Assembly (NCBI GenBank): GCA_910589685.1
Contig: CAJUTA010000037.1
Span: 1 to 26,953 of the forward strand
DNA length: 26,953 nucleotides
Direction of reading: 5' to 3'
Source of the DNA: an uncultured Ureaplasma sp.
GTDB taxonomy: Bacteria; Bacillota_I; Bacilli_A; Mycoplasmatales; Mycoplasmoidaceae
Below the pieces are notes generated by a model. The model worked only from the letters and a program-made list of their open reading frames with translations, made no database searches and was not told where the DNA came from. Of the stretch, positions 1 through 10,527 are shown in pieces. Each line of letters starts with the position of its first letter. Position 1 is the stretch's first letter. The position numbers and the translations under genes are program-made.

Positions 1-1
1 C

Positions 2-28
2 GAAGAGATAGTTAAAGCAGAAGCATAA
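2..28 (+). CDS. 3' end of an upstream gene (partial)
   Basis: Only the last eight codons and a TAA stop are present; frame 2 reads EEIVKAEA before the stop. The acidic, alanine-containing end fits a real protein terminus, and the other two frames do not give a better reading. Nothing about the function can be said. It lies just upstream of a hairpin and a tRNA gene on the same strand. Confidence 0.4.
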   Translation, partial: EEIVKAEA

Positions 29-39
29 AAATATTTTCT

Positions 40-73
40 ATTCATATTCTAAAAAATCTTATAGAATATGAAT
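40..73 (+). other. 12-bp perfect inverted repeat upstream of tRNA-Gly
   Basis: Positions 40-51 and 62-73 are perfect reverse complements around a 10-base A-rich loop. No T-run follows the 3' arm on the plus strand, so it is not a textbook intrinsic terminator for the upstream gene. The 3' arm contains TAGAAT (62-67), which lies at a plausible distance from the tRNA start at 80 to be its -10 box. It could end or protect the upstream transcript, overlap the tRNA promoter, or do both. Confidence 0.5.
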
Positions 74-79
74 GGTTAT

Positions 80-153
80 GCAGATGTAATTCAATGGTAG
101 AATGCAACCTTGCCAAGGTTGATACGCGAGTTCGATTCTCGTCATCTGCTCCA
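80..153 (+). tRNA. tRNA-Gly (anticodon GCC)
   Basis: The sequence folds as a cloverleaf. The 7-bp acceptor stem 80-86 pairs perfectly with 143-149, followed by a U discriminator base and an encoded CCA at 151-153. The anticodon loop CTTGCCAAG gives anticodon GCC, read as glycine (GGC/GGU codons). The T-arm carries the usual GTTCGATTC. The U discriminator is normal for bacterial tRNA-Gly. The gene is single, not in a cluster, and is followed by its own terminator. Confidence 0.96.
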
Positions 154-170
154 TTTTAAAGTTTTATTTA

Positions 171-207
171 AATATTGCATAAATCTGTTTTATGCAATAT
201 TTTTTTA
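171..207 (+). terminator. Intrinsic terminator of tRNA-Gly
   Basis: The stem AATATTGCATAAA (171-183) pairs with TTTATGCAATATT (from 189) around a very short loop and runs directly into a T-run ending near 207. This is a standard rho-independent terminator and separates the tRNA from ligA. Confidence 0.88.
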
Positions 208-259
208 TTTTAAAATTACTTAAAGTAGTCAATTCAATTTATTTAGATAGGATATTAAT

Positions 260-2281
260 ATGAATAATTTAGAAAAAAATGAGATTGAAATTGAACAACA
301 AATAAATGATTTGCGTAATCAATTAAAACAATGAAATTATGAATATTATGTCTTAGATGCCCCAACTGTAAGTGATGCAATCTATGACAAAACAATGAAT
401 AAATTAATTGAATTAGAAAACTTATATCCACAATTTCAAAGCCAAGACTCACCAAGTTGCAAAGTTGGGGGTTTTGTTTATGAGAAATTCGAAAAAGTTC
501 GTCACCTTGCTCCTGTCTTATCATTAGCAAATGCTTTTAATGAAGTGGAACTTCAAAAATTTGATAACAATATTAAAAATTTCACCAATATTTACAACTA
601 TGTTGTTGAACCAAAAATAGATGGATTAAGTATTACTTTAATCTATGAAAATTGTGTTCTTAAATATGCGCTTACTCGAGGAGATGGAGAATTTGGAGAA
701 AATGTTACAAATAACATAAAAACAATTCCAAGTATTCCAATATATTTATCACCAAAATATCAAAACATGACAATTGAGATTCGTGGTGAAGTTTATATGA
801 CAAAAGAAAATTTTAAGTTATTAAATGAAAATTTAGAAGATAACCAAAAACTTTTTGCCAATCCAAGAAATGCAGCTGCAGGTTCACTCCGTAATTTAGA
901 TTCATCAATTACTCAAAAAAGAAAATTAGATGCATTTTTTTACTACATTCCAAATAGCGAACAATTAAATTTACATACTCAATCAGATTGTTTGCATTGA
1001 TTAAAAGAAAACAAATTTTTAACAAGTCCAATTATTGAAGAAGTAGACAATATTAATTTAGTTTGAGAAAAAATTAATAAGCTAACTGCAATACGAGATG
1101 AACTACCATATGTAATTGATGGAGTAGTTGTAAAACTTAATCAAATCAAATGATATGAAGAAATAGGATATACCGCAAAATCTCCGAAATGAGCAATTGC
1201 TTATAAATTTCCTGCTGAACTTGGTTTAACTCAATTACTAGGTATTTCTTGCAATGTTGGAAGAACAGGAAAAATCACATATGTTGGAGAACTTGATCCT
1301 ATTAGGATTGATGGAAGTTTAATTTCTAGAGTCACATTAAATAATTATGAATACATTCAAAAAAAAGATATTCGGATTAATGATTGAGTTTATTTATATA
1401 AATCAGGCGATGTTATTCCATATTTAGATTATGTTGATTTGTTAAAAAGAACAGATAAATGTTTTCCTTTTCAACAAGCAGAATTTTGTCCTTCTTGTGG
1501 ATCTATTTTAGAAAAATTTGAACCCGATGTAGATCAATTTTGCGTTAATAAATTATGTAAAACAAAAATTATTAAATCTATTTCATATTTTTGTGAACGA
1601 GATTGTATGAATATTCGCGGTGTTAATGAAAAAATTATTACAAAATTATATGAAAATGGATTTATTAATTCAATTGTAGATTTATACAAATTAGAAGAAA
1701 AAAGAGATCAAATAATTCAATTGGATTTAAAAATCAAAGATAAAATGATAGACAATATTTTATCTAGTATCAATAGTTCTAAAACTAATTCACTAGAAAA
1801 ATTATTGTGTGCATTAGGTATTTCCAATCTAGGTGCAACACTAGCAGACAAACTTGCTATTTACTTTAAAAAAATAGAAAATTTAAAATCAGCTACCATT
1901 GAAGAATTATTAAAAATTAATGATGTTGGAGATATTTTAGCAAATCAAATTTATGACTATTTTAATAGTCCTAGTAATTGACAAATGATTTTAGATTTAC
2001 AAAGTTTAGGAATTAATACTAATTATTTTCAAGATCTTACAGGATTTGAAAAATATAAAATTGTTGAAGAATATCTTAATAAAACCTTTGTTATCACAGG
2101 TAGTTTTAATATTCCAAGAAACCAAATTAAAAAAATATTAGAAAATTTATATCATTGTAAAGTTGTTAGCTCAATTTCTAAAAATGTTGATTATTTGTTA
2201 TGCGGAGAAAATCCAGGCAGCAAACTTGATGAAGCTAACAATTTAAATATAAAAGTTATTAATACAGATTTTTGGAATTAA
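260..2281 (+). CDS. ligA: NAD-dependent DNA ligase LigA
   Basis: This 673-residue protein matches the full length of bacterial NAD-dependent DNA ligases, which seal nicks using NAD+ in replication and repair. The N-terminal Ia domain (YYVLDAPTVSDAIYD) is followed by the adenylation domain with the KIDG motif, catalytic Lys119, and then TRGDG. The OB-fold region comes next, then a four-cysteine zinc finger (Cys410, 413, 428, 433), helix-hairpin-helix repeats and a C-terminal BRCT domain starting near FVITGSFNIPR. Several in-frame TGA codons (for example at 1018, 1063 and 1153) must be read as Trp. The ATG at 260 is chosen because it restores the complete Ia domain and has GATAGGA upstream. The last 23 bases overlap the convergent tsaD gene. 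Confidence 0.97.
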
Positions 2282-3218
2282 TTAATAGCATTCCATAGAA
2301 AGCAATCATTGTTGCTTGGTCTCCAGTATATTTAAGATTTGGTAGGATTAATTTATCAAGTTTAATTTTGCTCAATTCATCTCTCAAATATTTATTTGCA
2401 GATACTCCCCCACCTAAACAAACAATATTGCATTCTTTTTCTTTTAATCAATATTTAACTTTATTTACAACATCATCAATAATAAATTTCTGCACACTTG
2501 ATGTTAATGAAACTTCATCAAATGTTTCATTTTTTTGTTTGTGTATATTAATGTAATTTAAAGCTGCTGTTTTTATTCCACTAAAACTAAAAGGACTTTG
2601 CACACTAAAATTATTTTTAACTAATTTAATTGTTGCTTTTCTTGGATCAAATACTTTGTCAATTAATGGTCCAGCAGGATACTTTCAATCTAATGCCCTT
2701 CCAACTTTATCTAAAACCTCTCCAACTGCATCATCTTGTGTTTCATTAAGAATTTCTATTTCATCAATATTTTTAACATAATAAATTGTTGTGTGTCCAC
2801 CACTAACAACAACGCCAATCATTGGAAACTTAATTTCAATATCTTTGTCAATAAAACCTGAGAATATATGTCCATATAGATGATTTATTGGAATTAATTT
2901 TGCTTTTGTTAATTTTGCTAGTGTTAAAGCAAAACATGTTCCAACATGTAAGCATCCAGGAAGTCCCGGACAAGAAGTATAAACAATATGTGTAATTTCA
3001 TCTATTTTTATATTATTTTTTTTAATTAATTCATTAAAAATTTTATGAATATTACTTTGATGATAACGTGTTGCAATTTCAGGAACAACTCCACCAAAAT
3101 TAGATTGAATTTGCATTGAAGAAGTAGTGATTTCATCGATAAATTTATTGTTCAAATATAGTGCTACACTAGTTTCATCACAACTAGTTTCAATTCCGAT
3201 AATTATACTTTTTTTCAT
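2259..3218 (-). CDS. tsaD: tRNA t6A37 threonylcarbamoyltransferase subunit TsaD
   Basis: The 319-residue product belongs to the Kae1/TsaD/Qri7 family. With its partner proteins it transfers the threonylcarbamoyl group to A37 of tRNAs that read ANN codons. It starts with the family signature IGIETSCDETSVAL, has the metal-binding pair in HLYGH (His113, His117), VSGGHT, and near the C-terminus LGGGVSANKYLR and TGDQATMIA. One TGA read as Trp lies near 2683-2685. The start at 3218 is the only one that gives the intact N-terminal motif; there is no strong Shine-Dalgarno in front of it. It is divergent from the ATPase gene and convergent with ligA, ending inside the ligA coding region. TsaB or TsaE are not seen in this window. 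Confidence 0.96.
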
Positions 3219-3271
3219 CTTATTTAAAAAGAAATTTTATTTATATTATTTTTAATCAATTAATGTTTTGT

Positions 3272-3277
3272 TATAAT
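3272..3277 (+). promoter_or_regulatory. Putative -10 box of the P-type ATPase gene
   Basis: A perfect TATAAT lies about 32 bases upstream of the ATPase start codon, in the 90-base divergent gap with tsaD. The matching -35 area at about 3249-3254 is only a T-run, as is common in mycoplasmas. A ribosome binding site, GGAGG, is at 3300-3304. Confidence 0.6.
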
Positions 3278-3308
3278 TATATTTGTTTTATACAAAATTG
3301 GAGGAAAT

Positions 3309-6300
3309 ATGACTCTAGAAAAAATAGAGACATTGCCCAAAAAAGAACGTGCTTACTGGAAACGTGCGATAAAAGTTGATCCGACACGTGGTTTAACTCC
3401 AGCAATGGTTCGGAGAGCAAAAACGCTCTATGGAAGCAATGTACTAACGGTTCATAATGTAAAACCATTATGATTACGTATACTAGAACATTTTAAAGAA
3501 TTAGTTACAATATTACTTTGTGTTGCTGCAGTAATTTCTTTAATTTTAGGAATTATTGCTGTTGTAAGACATCCAAGTGATTATGTTGAATGATTATCTT
3601 TATTTTTAGAATTTATTGTTATTGTCGGAATTATCTTTACAGATATTTTCTTAAGTATCCGACAATCTGATAAAACAGATAAAGCCCTTCAAGCATTGAA
3701 GGAAATGTCTGCTCCAGTCGCAAAAGTTGTTCGTGGCGGAAAAACTCGTCTTATATCTGCTGCAAACGTTGTTCCTGGTGATATTGTTTTCTTAGAATCT
3801 GGCGAAAGAATTCCAGCTGATGGTAAATTGATTTCATCTTCTTTATTACAAGTTGATGAATCAATTCTTACTGGTGAATCAGAAGAAGTTTTAAAAGATC
3901 ATGAATTTGAATCTAATGAAAATATGCAACCAGGCGACCGTAAAGATTGAGTCTTTTCTGGTACAAATGTAGTTAATGGAACAGGTTATGTTAGAATTTC
4001 ATACACTGGTATGAATACTCAAATTGGTAACATTGCCGCTTTATTAGATCAAGAAGTTCCAGAACCTACACCTTTACAAAAACAAATTACTTGATTATCA
4101 CGTATTATTGGTATTATTGCTGTAGCAGTTTGTGCAGTTACTTTCATTTTATATATGGTTGCTATGACTGGTTATGAAGGTATCAATGGTAGTGGATGAG
4201 GTGAAGCTTTAAATGTTTCTATTAACCTAGCAATTGCTTCAATTCCAGAAACATTATTAGCTGTAATTACAATTATCTTATCAATTGCTGCTCGTTCTTT
4301 ATCAAAACAATATGCTTTGGTAAAACAATTATCTGCAATTGAAACATTAGGTGCATTAAGTGTTGTTTGTACTGATAAAACTGGTACATTAACTAAAAAT
4401 GTTATGACAGTTACTCGTGTTTGACAACCACAATATGCATTACAATTATTCAATACAACTCGTTCTGTTGATGGAAAATTAGATATTTTCAAATATGGAA
4501 CTTTATGTAGTGATGCCCAAACTTATGTAGAACGTGGACACACTAAATATATTGGTGACCCAACAGAAACTGCTATCTTAAAAGGATATGCAAAACAAGG
4601 AAATAGCATTGACAAATTAAATGAAAAATTTGCTCGTATTACAGACATTCCATTTGATGCAGATCGTAAAATGATGTCAGTTGTTGTTCCATCTGATGAT
4701 TCAAAATACAAATATATGATTATTACAAAAGGTGCACCTGATAGAATTTTAAGTAAATTAGCTAAAGACACTGATCATAAAATAATTGAAACAGCTAAAA
4801 ACATTAATGATGAATTAGGTAATAATGCTCTTCGTGTTCTTGCTGTTGCTGTTCGTTATGTAAATGAATTACCAAGTAAAATTACAACACATAACATTGA
4901 ACATGAATTAACTTTAGTTGGTTTATTAGGTATTATTGACCCACCACGTCCTGAAGCACTTGTTTCAGTTAGTGAATTACGTTCTGCTGGTGTACGTACA
5001 GTTATGATTACTGGTGACCATGCAAGTACTGCCGCTGCAATTGCAAAAGAATTAAAAATTTTACGTAAAAATGATAAAGTTATTAGTGGTTCAGAACTAG
5101 CTAAAATTAGTGATGAAAAACTTGCAGAAACAATTGATCAATATAGTGTATTTGCTCGTGTTTCTCCAGCTGATAAGTTAAGAATTGTCAATGCTTGAAA
5201 AGCAAATGGCAAAATTGTATCAATGACGGGAGATGGTGTTAATGATGCTCCTTCATTAAAAGCTGCTAACGTTGGTTGTGCAATGGGTAGTGGTACAGAT
5301 GTTGCTAAAGACTCTTCTGCTATTGTTCTAAGTGATGATAACTTTGCTACAATTGTTCGTTCAATTGACACTGGTCGTCGTGTAATGTTAAATATTAAGT
5401 CTGCATTGACAATGTTGTTAACTGCAAACTTAGCGAACTTCATGACAATTTTCTTAGGAATCTTAGTATTCTTTATTTCTCCTATTAAGTCTCTACAAAT
5501 CCTTTTCTTAAACGTTGCAGTTGAAACAATATTATCATTTGCAATTGCAAGTAATATTAGACATGAAAATGTCATGTCATTTAAACCAAGAAATCCAAAA
5601 CTCCATATAATAGATAAGCGGATGTTGACTGAAATTATTCTTTTTGGATTATTAATTTCTGGAATGTCATTATTTGCTTTCTTTGTTGGATTTGGTAATA
5701 ATAAAGACTTTAGATTAGATATTCGTTGAATTTATTACAATGTTCAACAATTCAATGAATTTGGTGTAGCTGGTAACTTTATGGGTACTAGCCTTGCAGG
5801 ATCATATGCAATAAGTTATGATACATTCATAACACACTACAATTTCGGTAGTTTACTTTCTTTCTTAACAATTGGTTTATGTTTAGCAATTAATGGTTTA
5901 TATGCTCGTACAGGTGGATCATTATTTACACAAAAACCAAAAGATTCAGCTAAGATGTTGTTATTCGTTGGTATATCAATTCTATTAATTGGATTTGTAT
6001 CATTTGTTCCATATGTTAATAATTTATTTAATATGGGATTCTATAATGACTTAGCATTAATGAAATATACAAACTATAACTATGTATTCTTCTTACCATT
6101 TGCTGCTTTACTAATATTTATTATTGTCTCTGAAATATATCGTGGAATTTACCGTTCCCTATACAATGTTGATGGTAGTCGTCGTATCAAAGGACAAGTT
6201 ATTAGTGATAATAAAGATGATGAATGAGTTGCTCCAGAAGCAAGTTCAGAAATTAAACTAGAATTTACTAATTCAAATTCAAAATCTAAAAAATCATCAT

Positions 6301-6551
6301 CTACTAAATCATCTTCTAGTAAAGTATCAACTTCTACTAAAAAATCTTCTAGTGGATCAACTACTAAAAAAGTAGTTTCTCCTAAAAAAGAAGAAGTATC
6401 TGTTGAAGAAAAAAGTGGAAAAATTTCCGAAAAAAAACTAAGAGTTTCTAATAGTCGTTATACAGATTCTGGTAGACGTATTGAGGAAATAGTTAAACAA
6501 ACTTCTAGCAAAATTAATACAGAAGAAAGAAAAAAAGCAACTAACAAATAA
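3309..6551 (+). CDS. P2-type cation-transporting P-type ATPase with C-terminal tail
   Basis: This 1080-residue integral membrane pump has the whole P-type core. It has an N-terminal cation-ATPase domain, TM1-TM2 near residues 60-115, the actuator motif TGES (188-191), the M4 motif IPETLLAV, the phosphorylation site DKTGTLT with Asp356, the nucleotide-binding domain with KGAPDR, and the hinge MTGDGVNDAP (from 639). C-terminal membrane helices follow. The closest known class is the PacL/SERCA-like P2 group, but ion-site residues differ: M5 reads LTANLAN and M6 reads FLNVAVET where SERCA has ISSNVGE and WVNLVTDG. The cation is therefore uncertain. From about residue 974 a tail of about 107 residues rich in Ser, Lys and Thr follows the last helix; this is not part of the family core. 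The start has GGAGG at ideal spacing. In-frame TGA codons occur throughout. Confidence 0.94.
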
Positions 6552-6585
6552 TTTGTTAATTATAAAATTCAACTATTAAATATAT

Positions 6586-6646
6586 AAGCACAATTGATAA
6601 AAATTGTCAATGGAATTATTCAATTGGCAAACTCTCAATTGTGCTT
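6586..6646 (+). terminator. Long hairpin, probable terminator of the ATPase gene
   Basis: AAGCACAATTGA (6586-6597) pairs perfectly with TCAATTGTGCTT (6635-6646), followed by TTTT up to 6648. The 37-base loop contains a second nested stem: TTGTCAAT (6604-6611) against ATTGGCAA (6623-6630) with one G-U pair. The element lies 35 bases after the ATPase stop and 42 bases before the helicase start. It probably ends the ATPase transcript, though the T-run is short. Confidence 0.65.
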
Positions 6647-6687
6647 TTCATTTCTAAACAATATATTAATTCGAGAGATATAAAAAT

Positions 6688-9600
6688 ATGAGTAATCCTA
6701 CTAATTCAAAAAGTAAAGCTATAAAAACAAAACTTGCAAACTTAATTAATACATTACCCCGTGATATATGTATTAAAACTCGTATTACAAACTGATCATT
6801 TGATTTACAAAAATATTTTAATACTGATGAAATAGAAAATTTTATTAGCAAGAATAATGAAATACTAACTTTATCTAATTCAAAAGGAAGAGATGTTCTT
6901 GAAGAGGAATTAAATTCATTTCACACAACGAAATCATTTTTGAATTATTTATCTGAAAATGAAATTTTCTTAGCAAAAACTAGAGTTGAAAAATTAGAAC
7001 ATAACTTTGAAAAATTTAAAGAATCAACAATTCAATTAATTTTGTCTAAAACATCAACTCAAAATAGAAAACTTGATGCTATTATCAAAAAGAACAAAAT
7101 TATTGATGAAAATACAGGTATATATTCTTTATACTTAGGAACTAATTTTATTAGTGGTTTAACAATTATGGGCACGCAAGTAAATGCTCCATTGTTCTTG
7201 TATCCAATTGAAATTAGTCGCAAGAATGATGTTTATACAATTAAGCATGTTCCAAGTATGAATAATTTTGTTATTAATGAAAAATTATTATCATTATTAT
7301 CAAATGAATATAAAGCAAATTTATCAATAATTGATATTGCAAACGATTGTTATAAAACAAAAAGCATTGAACCAATAATCAATGTTTTTAAAAATAATTT
7401 TAAAGTTAATATAGAAGTTATTGATGAAAATACAGGTTTTATTGAAAATCGTGATGTTTCTTCATTTGTTGGATTTAAAATTCAACAAGCATATGTTTGT
7501 GGAATTTATGAACCAACTGGTGGAGCATTAAAATATGATTTAGAACAACTTATTAAAATGAATGTTGATCCATTTGATAGTTCAGAAGGGTTCACAAAAA
7601 ATAAGTTTGTAAATGATGAAATTCATGGGCAAAATTTAGTTTCAATTGGTCGTCCTTTAAATATTTATCAAAAATATGCAATTCGTTCTTCATTAAACCA
7701 AAATACAATTATTTTTGGCCCACCTGGAACTGGTAAATCTGAAGTTATTACCAACATTATAATTAATGCAATGTTACGTGAAAAATCTATTTTATTAGCT
7801 GCAGAAAAACGTGTTGCATTGGATGTTATTATTGATCGTTTAGACGATATTGCAAACTTTACACTTTATATTGCTAACTTAAAAAGTAAGTCAGATTTTT
7901 ATAACAAAATTTTGTTTATTGCAGATAAATTAGAAAATATGTTATCTGATACTTCAATTGATTCTCAACAAATAAACATCAATTCATATTTAGAAAATAC
8001 AATTCATGAACGAGATTTATTAAAAGATAAATTTAATAATTTAAGTTGAATTTTGAAAAAAGTTGATTCAAATGGAACAACATTTAATGACTATATACAA
8101 TTATTAAATCAAGTAGACTATAGAATTCTTAAATTTGTCAAAGAAAATAATTCTTTAGGCTTTTTAAATGGCATGGTTTATTATTATTCATTCTTAAATA
8201 TTGAAAGTTTCTTCAATAAAATGAATGAGTATAAAAATTTTTTAATTGAAAATAAAATTAATCCAGAATTCATTCCACATCTAAAAAAACAAAAAGAAGA
8301 TTTAATTTCATTTGATGTTCAATATAATTTTTTAAATTTCTTGCGAACTCATAATAAAAACATTCCAAACTTAAAATCAAAATTTATTGCTTTTTTAGAA
8401 AGTGCTAAATTAATTACAAATCGTCATTTTTTATCTTCAATAAATAAAAATCCATGATTATTGAAAAAACAAAAAATTGGATTAACAGAATTACAATCAT
8501 CATCTAGTTTATTCAATAGAGACTTGCTTGAATATATGGTTTTGAAAGCAAGCAAAATTAATTCATTTGTTTCTAAAATAAATAATTTAAAAGTAGTAAA
8601 TCAATTTCAAAATTTATTCAATGCATTTATTGCAAATACAAAGTTAAATTCATTCATTGAATTGAATGGTGATTTAAATGATGAACAATGCAAAGAATAT
8701 TTTAATATTTTTAAAATGTTTTCAAAAATTGAAGAAAATGATAATGAATATTTATTAAAATTATTTGATTTAGAAGATATCTTTGCTATTGATCAAAATA
8801 TTGTTTTAATGTATTTCAATCAATGATTAAATGAACAATATATTCTTGAATTAGGAGAAAAACAATTAGTTTTCTTCTCAAGTGAAGATATTATTAATTT
8901 CTCGGCAATTTCTCATATTTCTAATGAAGAATACACAATCATTTCCAAAATTATTACTTTTGAAAATGAGATTATTGGTGGTAATAAAATTCTTGAAACA
9001 GATTTATGATCAAACATCCTTTCATATCGTAGCGCTTTAATTAATGAAGCAAATAATGTAACAAATATTATTGCTGACCATTGTTTAAATATTTTAAAGT
9101 TACGATTGTTTTCTTTGGATGATAGAACAAAACAAAGAATTCGTGAAGTATTTTCAATTGCTCGTCGTGATGCAAAGAATAATGTTCCAATCAAAGAATT
9201 TATTACAAATTATTACAATGAATTAAAAATTATTTTTCCAATTTGAATTTCAATTCCTGAATTGATTTCTCAATCTTTACCATTAGAAAAAAATATTTTT
9301 GATTATGGAATTTTTGATGAAGCATCGCAAATATTTATGGAACGGGCATATCCAATTGTTTACCGTTGCACAATTAAGATAGTCGCTGGAGATGATAAAC
9401 AATTAAAACCAACTTCATTCTTTGCTAATAGAGCTGAAAATGAATCACAAAATTATGAATATGCAGATAATGATCAAGTAGATTCTTTATTAGATCGTGC
9501 AAAAGTTTCGTTATGACCTACATATCATTTGCGAAACCACTATCGTTCAAACCATCGTGATTTAATTCAATTTAGCAATGACTATATTTATAACAATAAC

Positions 9601-10497
9601 CTTGAGTTCGTTAATAGAAATGGTATTACAAAACATGCTATTGAAGTTGTCAATGTTGAAAGTGTTTATGATGATGGAGTAAACAAAGAAGAAGCTACAA
9701 CAGTATATGAATTGTTAATGCAAAATATTGATAAATATGGAAAAATTATTGTTGTAACATTCGGTATTAAACAAAGTGCATATATTGAACAATTAATTCT
9801 AAAAAATATGAGTTTATCACCGCAAATCTTTGAAAAATATACAAATGGTGATTTAATTGTATGTAGTTTAGAAAATGTCCAAGGTAATGAAGGTGATTTA
9901 ATTATTTTATCTATGACATATGGTAAAGATGCATTAGGTGCATTTAGAGCCAACTTTGGACCTGTGTTTATGGATGGTGGTGTTAACCGTTTAAATGTGG
10001 CAATCACTCGTGCAAAAGAAAAAATGATAATTGTAAAATCATTCCTTGCAAATGAAATGTCAATTAATATTAATAATCCAAATGCTAAATTATTTTATCA
10101 ATTTATAAATTATTGTGATTATTTAGAAAATGAAACAACTAATAAAAATATATTAGGTTCATTTGTTGAAAGAAAAATTATTAGTGAACAAATCTTATCA
10201 ATTATTAATAAATTTATTAGTAAAAATGAACGATATAAATTAGTGTCTAATTATGATATTGGTTCAAGAATTATTGATTTTGCAATTTTAGATGCAAAAA
10301 CAAAAGAAACTAAACTCGCAATTATTATCAATAAATTCAAAGATAATGCAGATATTCAAAATATGTTTGAAATCATTGATCAATATTATTTCATTATGGA
10401 TCGTGGTTACAAATGTTATTGCATAGATGAATATTATTGAATTAAAAATCAAGAAAGTGCTGCAAAAAAATTAACACAAGAACTAAGTGATTTATAA
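6688..10497 (+). CDS. Superfamily 1 DNA/RNA helicase, DUF4011 type, with nuclease-like C-terminus
   Basis: This is a 1269-residue protein resembling the large uncharacterised helicases of mycoplasmas. The N-terminal part (to about residue 240) looks like the DUF4011 domain, with the APLFLYPIEI motif. The ATPase follows: Walker A GPPGTGKS with Lys350, Walker B FDEASQ with Asp877, then GDDKQLKP, a VQGNEGD motif and NRLNVAITRAKEK with Arg1101, typical of AAA_11/AAA_12 UPF1-like helicases. About 500 residues separate Walker A and B, mostly helical and Lys/Asn-rich. The last ~130 residues (SFVERKIISEQ ... IIDFAI ... CIDEYYW) resemble the MTES_1575/Vsr-like nuclease domain, but the expected E-x-D is I-x-N. 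Seven or more TGA codons are read as Trp, so it is one gene and not several. The start at 6688 is the first ATG after the terminator. A role in DNA repair or RNA metabolism is likely but unproven. Confidence 0.85.
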
Positions 10498-10527
10498 TTT
10501 TAATTTAAATTAAATATAGGAAAATAT

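Noticed and set aside
2368..2556. Plus-strand open frame opposite tsaD
   Set aside because: It is the antisense of the conserved LGGGVSANKYL region of tsaD, with no ribosome binding site or family match.
6940..10440. Apparent series of separate short genes or a decayed pseudogene in the helicase region
   Set aside because: All pieces are in one frame and are broken only by TGA, which encodes Trp here; a single 1269-residue protein results.
10495..10513. 19-base AT sequence after the helicase stop that recurs after the rplL stop (26700-26718)
   Set aside because: It is made only of A and T in simple runs and includes the stop codon; in such AT-rich DNA a chance match is likely, and there is no sign of a mobile element.
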